Positions 5,245 through 7,716 of a stretch of DNA of 7,716 bases are shown in pieces; positions within the stretch are counted from its first letter, which is position 1, and each line of letters opens with the position of its first letter. Under the pieces are notes generated by a model, which did no database searches, was not told the origin of the DNA, and saw only the letters and a list, made by a program, of their open reading frames with translations. A program made the translations under genes and the position numbers. Source of the stretch: GCA-2862545 sp047609825. Its GTDB lineage: Bacteria; Myxococcota_A; UBA796; GCA-2862545. The DNA lies in assembly GCA_047609825.1 (NCBI GenBank), contig JBLFXJ010000373.1, forward strand, positions 1-7,716, read 5' to 3'.

Positions 5245-6135
5245 ATGAGCCAGCGAGACGCCACGTCGACGAGCCCCGAGCCAGAAGGCGGCTCGCCGAA
5301 GTCGGAGGGTGAGGCCCCCGAGATCCCGAAGCCCGCGGAGGCTGGCGCGGGCGAGACGTCCACGGTCGACGCGGACGCGGACGTCGATCCCGATCCCGAT
5401 CCCGACGCGGACGCACAGGCTGAAGAGGTCGAACCGGCGACCGGCACCGCTCCGTCGGTCGAGTCGGAGGAGGAGGAAGAGGAAGCGACTGGCGCGACCG
5501 CAGGATCCGCCGAGGAGGGCGATTCTGCTGCCGATGAAGAGGACGCCCCTCCCGTGATCGAGCTGGTTCCGCCTGCACCGGAGCCCACCTTGGAGGAGCT
5601 GCGCGCGGATCTCGCCCTGGCCAGGGCCCAGCTCGCCGACTCCGAATCGGCGCGCGCATCGCAGGCGAAGGACCTCGATGCTGCGCAGGGGCGGCTCCGT
5701 GCCGTCTCCAAGGCATTTCGCGACCTTCAGGCCGAGATGGATGCATTTCGCAAGCGGCAGGAAGTCCAGGGCAAGCTCAAGGCGGAGAGGCAGAGCTTCG
5801 CGGTGGTGCGGGCATTCCTCGACCCAGTCCAGAACCTGAAGCGGTCCATCGAGACGCCCGGCGAGGACATCCCCGCGCTGGTGCAGGGCCTGTCGATCGT
5901 GCATCACCAGTTCATGGAGGCCCTCACCTCCTTGGGGCTGGAGGCCGTGCCGGGCATCGGCGCGCCATTCGATCCCAAGGTCCACGAGGCCCTCGGCCTC
6001 ACGCCGGTGTTCGACTCGGAGCAGGACGGCAAGGTCCTGCACTTGCACTCGCCCGGGTTCATGGTGAACGGCAAGGTGGTGCAGGCGGCGCAGGTCGTCG
6101 TCGGCAAGCTGCAGGAGTCCGCCGGCGAGGCGTGA
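5245..6135 (+). CDS. grpE: GrpE-family nucleotide exchange factor with long acidic N-terminal tail
   Basis: This 296-residue cytoplasmic co-chaperone would release ADP from DnaK (Hsp70). Its C-terminal part has the GrpE layout: a long heptad-like helix at about 114-185 with FRKRQE (168-173), the helical bundle at about 186-233 (FLDPVQNLKRSI, VHHQFMEALTSLGLEAVPGIG), and the beta-wing at about 234-290 with the diagnostic FDPKVHEA (242-249) and GFMVNGKVVQAAQVVV (271-286). The last segment is collinear with E. coli GrpE GYTLNGRTIRAAMV, but the usual Arg is Gln280. Residues 1-112 are a disordered, very acidic tail with Asp-Pro repeats (49-54) and a run of six Glu (75-80). Usual GrpE tails are about 40 residues, hence the length of 296 against roughly 180-210. 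The DNA of the tail contains three perfect GATCCC copies (5386-5403). No dnaK or dnaJ lies in this window. A DUF4340 gene follows after 15 bases, probably on the same transcript. Confidence 0.93.
   Translation: MSQRDATSTSPEPEGGSPKSEGEAPEIPKPAEAGAGETSTVDADADVDPDPDPDADAQAEEVEPATGTAPSVESEEEEEEATGATAGSAEEGDSAADEEDAPPVIELVPPAPEPTLEELRADLALARAQLADSESARASQAKDLDAAQGRLRAVSKAFRDLQAEMDAFRKRQEVQGKLKAERQSFAVVRAFLDPVQNLKRSIETPGEDIPALVQGLSIVHHQFMEALTSLGLEAVPGIGAPFDPKVHEALGLTPVFDSEQDGKVLHLHSPGFMVNGKVVQAAQVVVGKLQESAGEA
5386..5403 (+). repeat. GATCCC x3 microrepeat in the grpE acidic tail
   Basis: Three perfect tandem copies of GATCCC encode Asp-Pro x3. They are flanked by GCGGAC-type hexamers coding Ala-Asp. 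The unit is six bases, so copy-number change would keep the reading frame and only lengthen or shorten the disordered tail. Confidence 0.8.
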
Positions 6136-6136
6136 C

Positions 6137-6143
6137 AGGGGAG
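6137..6143 (+). promoter_or_regulatory. Shine-Dalgarno supporting the GTG start of the DUF4340 gene
   Basis: AGGGGAG ends seven bases before GTG 6151. The grpE stop TGA (6133-6135) is in the same frame with no other start codon between, so the GTG is the most upstream possible start. Confidence 0.65.
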
Positions 6144-6150
6144 CACCTTC

Positions 6151-7386
6151 GTGGATTCTTCGCAGGGCCGCCTGTTGGTGGTGCTCGCGACGCTCGTGCT
6201 CGCGGTCACTGCTGTGGTCCGGCTCTGGCCCAGCGACACCGTCGATCCTGGCGCCACCGAGTTCATCTGGGAGCTGGCTGCCGATGACATTCGAGCGGTG
6301 CGCCTGCAGACGCCCGCAGACGCGGTCTCGCTCGAGCGCGCGGGTGAGGTCTGGCGCGTGACTGCGCCGTATGAGGCCGTGGCCGACGCCCAGCGCATGG
6401 CGGAGCTGCTCGACAGCATCCGTGAGATCGGCTGGGGGACCCCGGTGCAGGGCGCGGAGGATGCTGCCGAGTTCGGACTCGACCCGGCGAGAGCGCTTGT
6501 GGAGGTCACCGCTGCAGATGGCACAGTGCACCGGCTCCCGGTCGGGGATGACGCGGTCGTCGGCTACCAGACATACGCGCGCGCACCGTCCGGCACGATC
6601 GTGACGGTCCGGGGGAGCCACTCGACCGTGTTCACCGAGCCCAGCGGCGGCTGGCGGGATCACACGGTGTTCACCTTTGATCCCGCTGCGGTTCGGCGTG
6701 TGACCGTGGCGGGGCCTGAGGGCGTGCTCTCGGTCTATGGGGAGACGACCCGGTGGTGGCTGGCGGACTTCACCCGTGCTGCTCCCGAGGCGGTGGACAA
6801 CCTGGTGCTCGGGCTGCTCGACATCCGAGCAGCTGAGTTCGTGGAGTCGGCGGATCCGATCGCGGACTCGGTGTTCACGGTCCGGGTGGACTTGGAGGGT
6901 GGCGATTCGCAGACAATGCTGGTCGGCGAGCGTGCCGGAGGCGGAATCCGAATCGACACGCCGGCCGGCCAGCCGGCGATCGCGATCCCCCAGACCCTCA
7001 CGCTGTTGGTGCAGGGTCCGACGGATGTGGGCGACCCGTGGGCCTTCGTCCTCGATCCCGAGCGCGTGACCGAGGTTCATGTGGTGTCCGACCATGGGGC
7101 TTGGATCGCAGTGCGGAGTGGTCCCGACTGGCTCGTGGACGGCCAGCCCTCCGACTCCGCCCACGCGATCATCGGCGCCCTCGACGCCGCCACCATCCAG
7201 TATCGACGCGAGCCCGTGCCCGAGTTCGGCTCCGCATGGCGCACCGTGCACGTACACACCGACTCCGATCATCGGCGGGTGGAGATTGGGTCGGTGCTCG
7301 ACGGCACGTGGCGCGTCGCGCGGGATCTCGACGGGGGGGAGCCGTACCTGATCCCCCTCGGCGAGATCGCAGTCCTCGGGGACTAG
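6151..7386 (+). CDS. DUF4340 domain-containing membrane-anchored protein
   Basis: This 411-residue protein has one N-terminal TM helix or uncleaved signal anchor (about 8-25, after a short polar start) and a long extracytoplasmic part. The outside part consists of three copies of one beta-rich module, at about 37-161, 173-289 and 296-410. Each module begins with a V-x-x-V-x-V strand near the D-(D/P)-x-x-(I/V) motif, then a Trp (W68, W203, W327), then a helix ending LLDSI / LLDIR / ALDAA, then a strand pair with a G-rich turn and (L/I)-x-V/I-G. This is the character of DUF4340, a family usually encoded next to GldG-like and ABC-2 permease genes linked to gliding or envelope export. Those partners are not in this window. 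The gene follows grpE by 15 bases with a good ribosome site, so co-transcription is likely. Biochemical function is unknown; a structural or scaffold role at the inner-membrane outer face is inference. Confidence 0.87.
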   Translation: MDSSQGRLLVVLATLVLAVTAVVRLWPSDTVDPGATEFIWELAADDIRAVRLQTPADAVSLERAGEVWRVTAPYEAVADAQRMAELLDSIREIGWGTPVQGAEDAAEFGLDPARALVEVTAADGTVHRLPVGDDAVVGYQTYARAPSGTIVTVRGSHSTVFTEPSGGWRDHTVFTFDPAAVRRVTVAGPEGVLSVYGETTRWWLADFTRAAPEAVDNLVLGLLDIRAAEFVESADPIADSVFTVRVDLEGGDSQTMLVGERAGGGIRIDTPAGQPAIAIPQTLTLLVQGPTDVGDPWAFVLDPERVTEVHVVSDHGAWIAVRSGPDWLVDGQPSDSAHAIIGALDAATIQYRREPVPEFGSAWRTVHVHTDSDHRRVEIGSVLDGTWRVARDLDGGEPYLIPLGEIAVLGD

Positions 7387-7430
7387 CCGGCAGAACCCGG
7401 GTGATCGGGTCGCGGAGCAGGGGAGTGCGC

Positions 7431-7439
7431 TGTTACGAT
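7431..7439 (+). promoter_or_regulatory. Extended -10 promoter candidate upstream of the last gene
   Basis: TGTTACGAT has the extended -10 form TGn followed by TACGAT (4/6 to consensus), 43 bases before ATG 7483. No recognisable -35 lies 16-18 bases upstream, as is tolerated for extended -10 promoters. The rest of the 7387-7482 gap is a C/T-rich stretch (7447-7472) and a weak 5-bp hairpin (7395-7399/7406-7410) without a T-tract, so no terminator for the DUF4340 gene is evident. Confidence 0.35.
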
Positions 7440-7482
7440 CGGAACCTGCCCTCTCTCCCCGATCCCCACCCCGGAACGCTCC

Positions 7483-7716
7483 ATGAAGCCCCTCCTTCTG
7501 GCAGGGTTCGTCGCGGCTCTGCTCGCGCCGCCCACCGTGTTCGCCCAGCCCCCCCCCGAACCGCACGTGCTCGTTGGCCCTGCCCTGCGTCGCTTGGCCC
7601 TGCCGCTGTCTCCCGATGCGCTCGCAGCGCTGCGTGCCCGCCGTTGGTCCGCTGCGGTGGCGGCCCTGACCGCCATGGATCCGGAGCGCCTCACGGGCCC
7701 CGAGCGAGGTGCGCGC
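7483..7716 (+). CDS. Secreted or periplasmic protein of unknown function, N-terminal part (runs off right edge)
   Basis: The first 78 codons are visible, with no stop before the edge. ATG 7483 is followed by a classical Sec signal peptide: MK, a hydrophobic core LLLAGFVAALLAPP, and a V-F-A cleavage site before Q22. The mature start is QPPPEP, encoded partly by a run of nine C (7549-7557). Residues 43-77 are an Ala/Arg/Leu-rich amphipathic segment (DALAALRARRWSAAVAALTAM) with the rhythm of a TPR-like helix pair. Periplasmic lytic transglycosylases and TPR lipoproteins can start this way, but the visible part is too short to name a family. The ribosome site is weak (GGAA 7473-7476). A promoter candidate lies at 7431-7439, so it may be a separate transcription unit from the grpE/DUF4340 pair. 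Confidence 0.75.
   Translation, partial: MKPLLLAGFVAALLAPPTVFAQPPPEPHVLVGPALRRLALPLSPDALAALRARRWSAAVAALTAMDPERLTGPERGAR

Noticed and set aside
3738..5711. A 657-codon open frame on the minus strand opposite the TPR gene
   Set aside because: It is codon-aligned with the TPR gene and open for the same reason. Its first part is low-complexity Ser/Ala that mirrors the acidic tail of GrpE.
7387..7430. Terminator after the DUF4340 gene
   Set aside because: Only a 5-bp stem (ACCCG 7395-7399 / CGGGT 7406-7410) with no following T-run is present.
4657..7566. A 969-codon open frame on the minus strand opposite grpE and the DUF4340 gene
   Set aside because: Its codon boundaries coincide with those of grpE and the DUF4340 gene, so it stays open simply because those genes avoid TTA, CTA and TCA codons. 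The translation is Arg/Gly/His-rich without domain character, whereas the plus-strand genes have clear families and ribosome sites.
1..7716. tRNA, rRNA, insertion sequence, integrase or attachment site
   Set aside because: No transposase or recombinase motifs, terminal inverted repeats, or tRNA-like cloverleaf stretches were seen. The only large intergenic spaces are 74-113 bases and all are accounted for.

Overview
The window is GC-rich bacterial DNA with dense, closely packed genes. It most resembles a myxobacterium-like (Myxococcota / former Deltaproteobacteria) chromosome. The support is a MopE-type metal-binding repeat lipoprotein, an ECF sigma/zinc anti-sigma module, a DUF4340 protein, and the strong GC bias at third codon positions. 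No rRNA, tRNA, CRISPR array or mobile element is visible, so the assignment to a lineage is an inference from gene content only.

Left half (1-3738), all on the minus strand and read from right to left: an ECF sigma factor (3139-3738), a zinc-binding anti-sigma factor with membrane segments (2645-3142), a signal-peptide/coiled-coil/beta-helix/multi-TM membrane protein (1638-2645), a purple-acid-phosphatase-type metallophosphoesterase lipoprotein (702-1613), and the N-terminal 196 codons of a MopE-type repeat lipoprotein (1-588, running off the left edge). The first three genes overlap by 1-4 bases at start and stop codons. The phosphatase starts 24 bases after the third stop. These four form a tight operon: a regulatory pair plus two envelope proteins. 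The MopE-like gene follows after 113 bases and may be a separate unit.

Right half (3813-7716), all on the plus strand: a TPR protein with an unrecognised N-terminal domain and a C-terminal membrane hairpin (3813-5153), a GrpE co-chaperone with a very long acidic N-terminal tail (5245-6135), a membrane-anchored DUF4340 protein made of three repeated modules (6151-7386), and the first 78 codons of a secreted protein (7483-7716, cut by the right edge). The 74-base gap 3739-3812 is a divergent promoter region between the two halves. GrpE and DUF4340 are 15 bases apart and probably share a transcript. Sigma-70-like promoter candidates lie before the TPR gene, grpE and the last gene.

Nothing here is a clear new defence or mobile system. 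The most interesting items are the ECF/anti-sigma/beta-helix membrane protein operon with its attached phosphatase lipoprotein, the exact 66-residue cysteine register of the MopE-like protein, the three-module DUF4340 protein coupled to grpE, and the unassigned N-terminal domain of the TPR protein.
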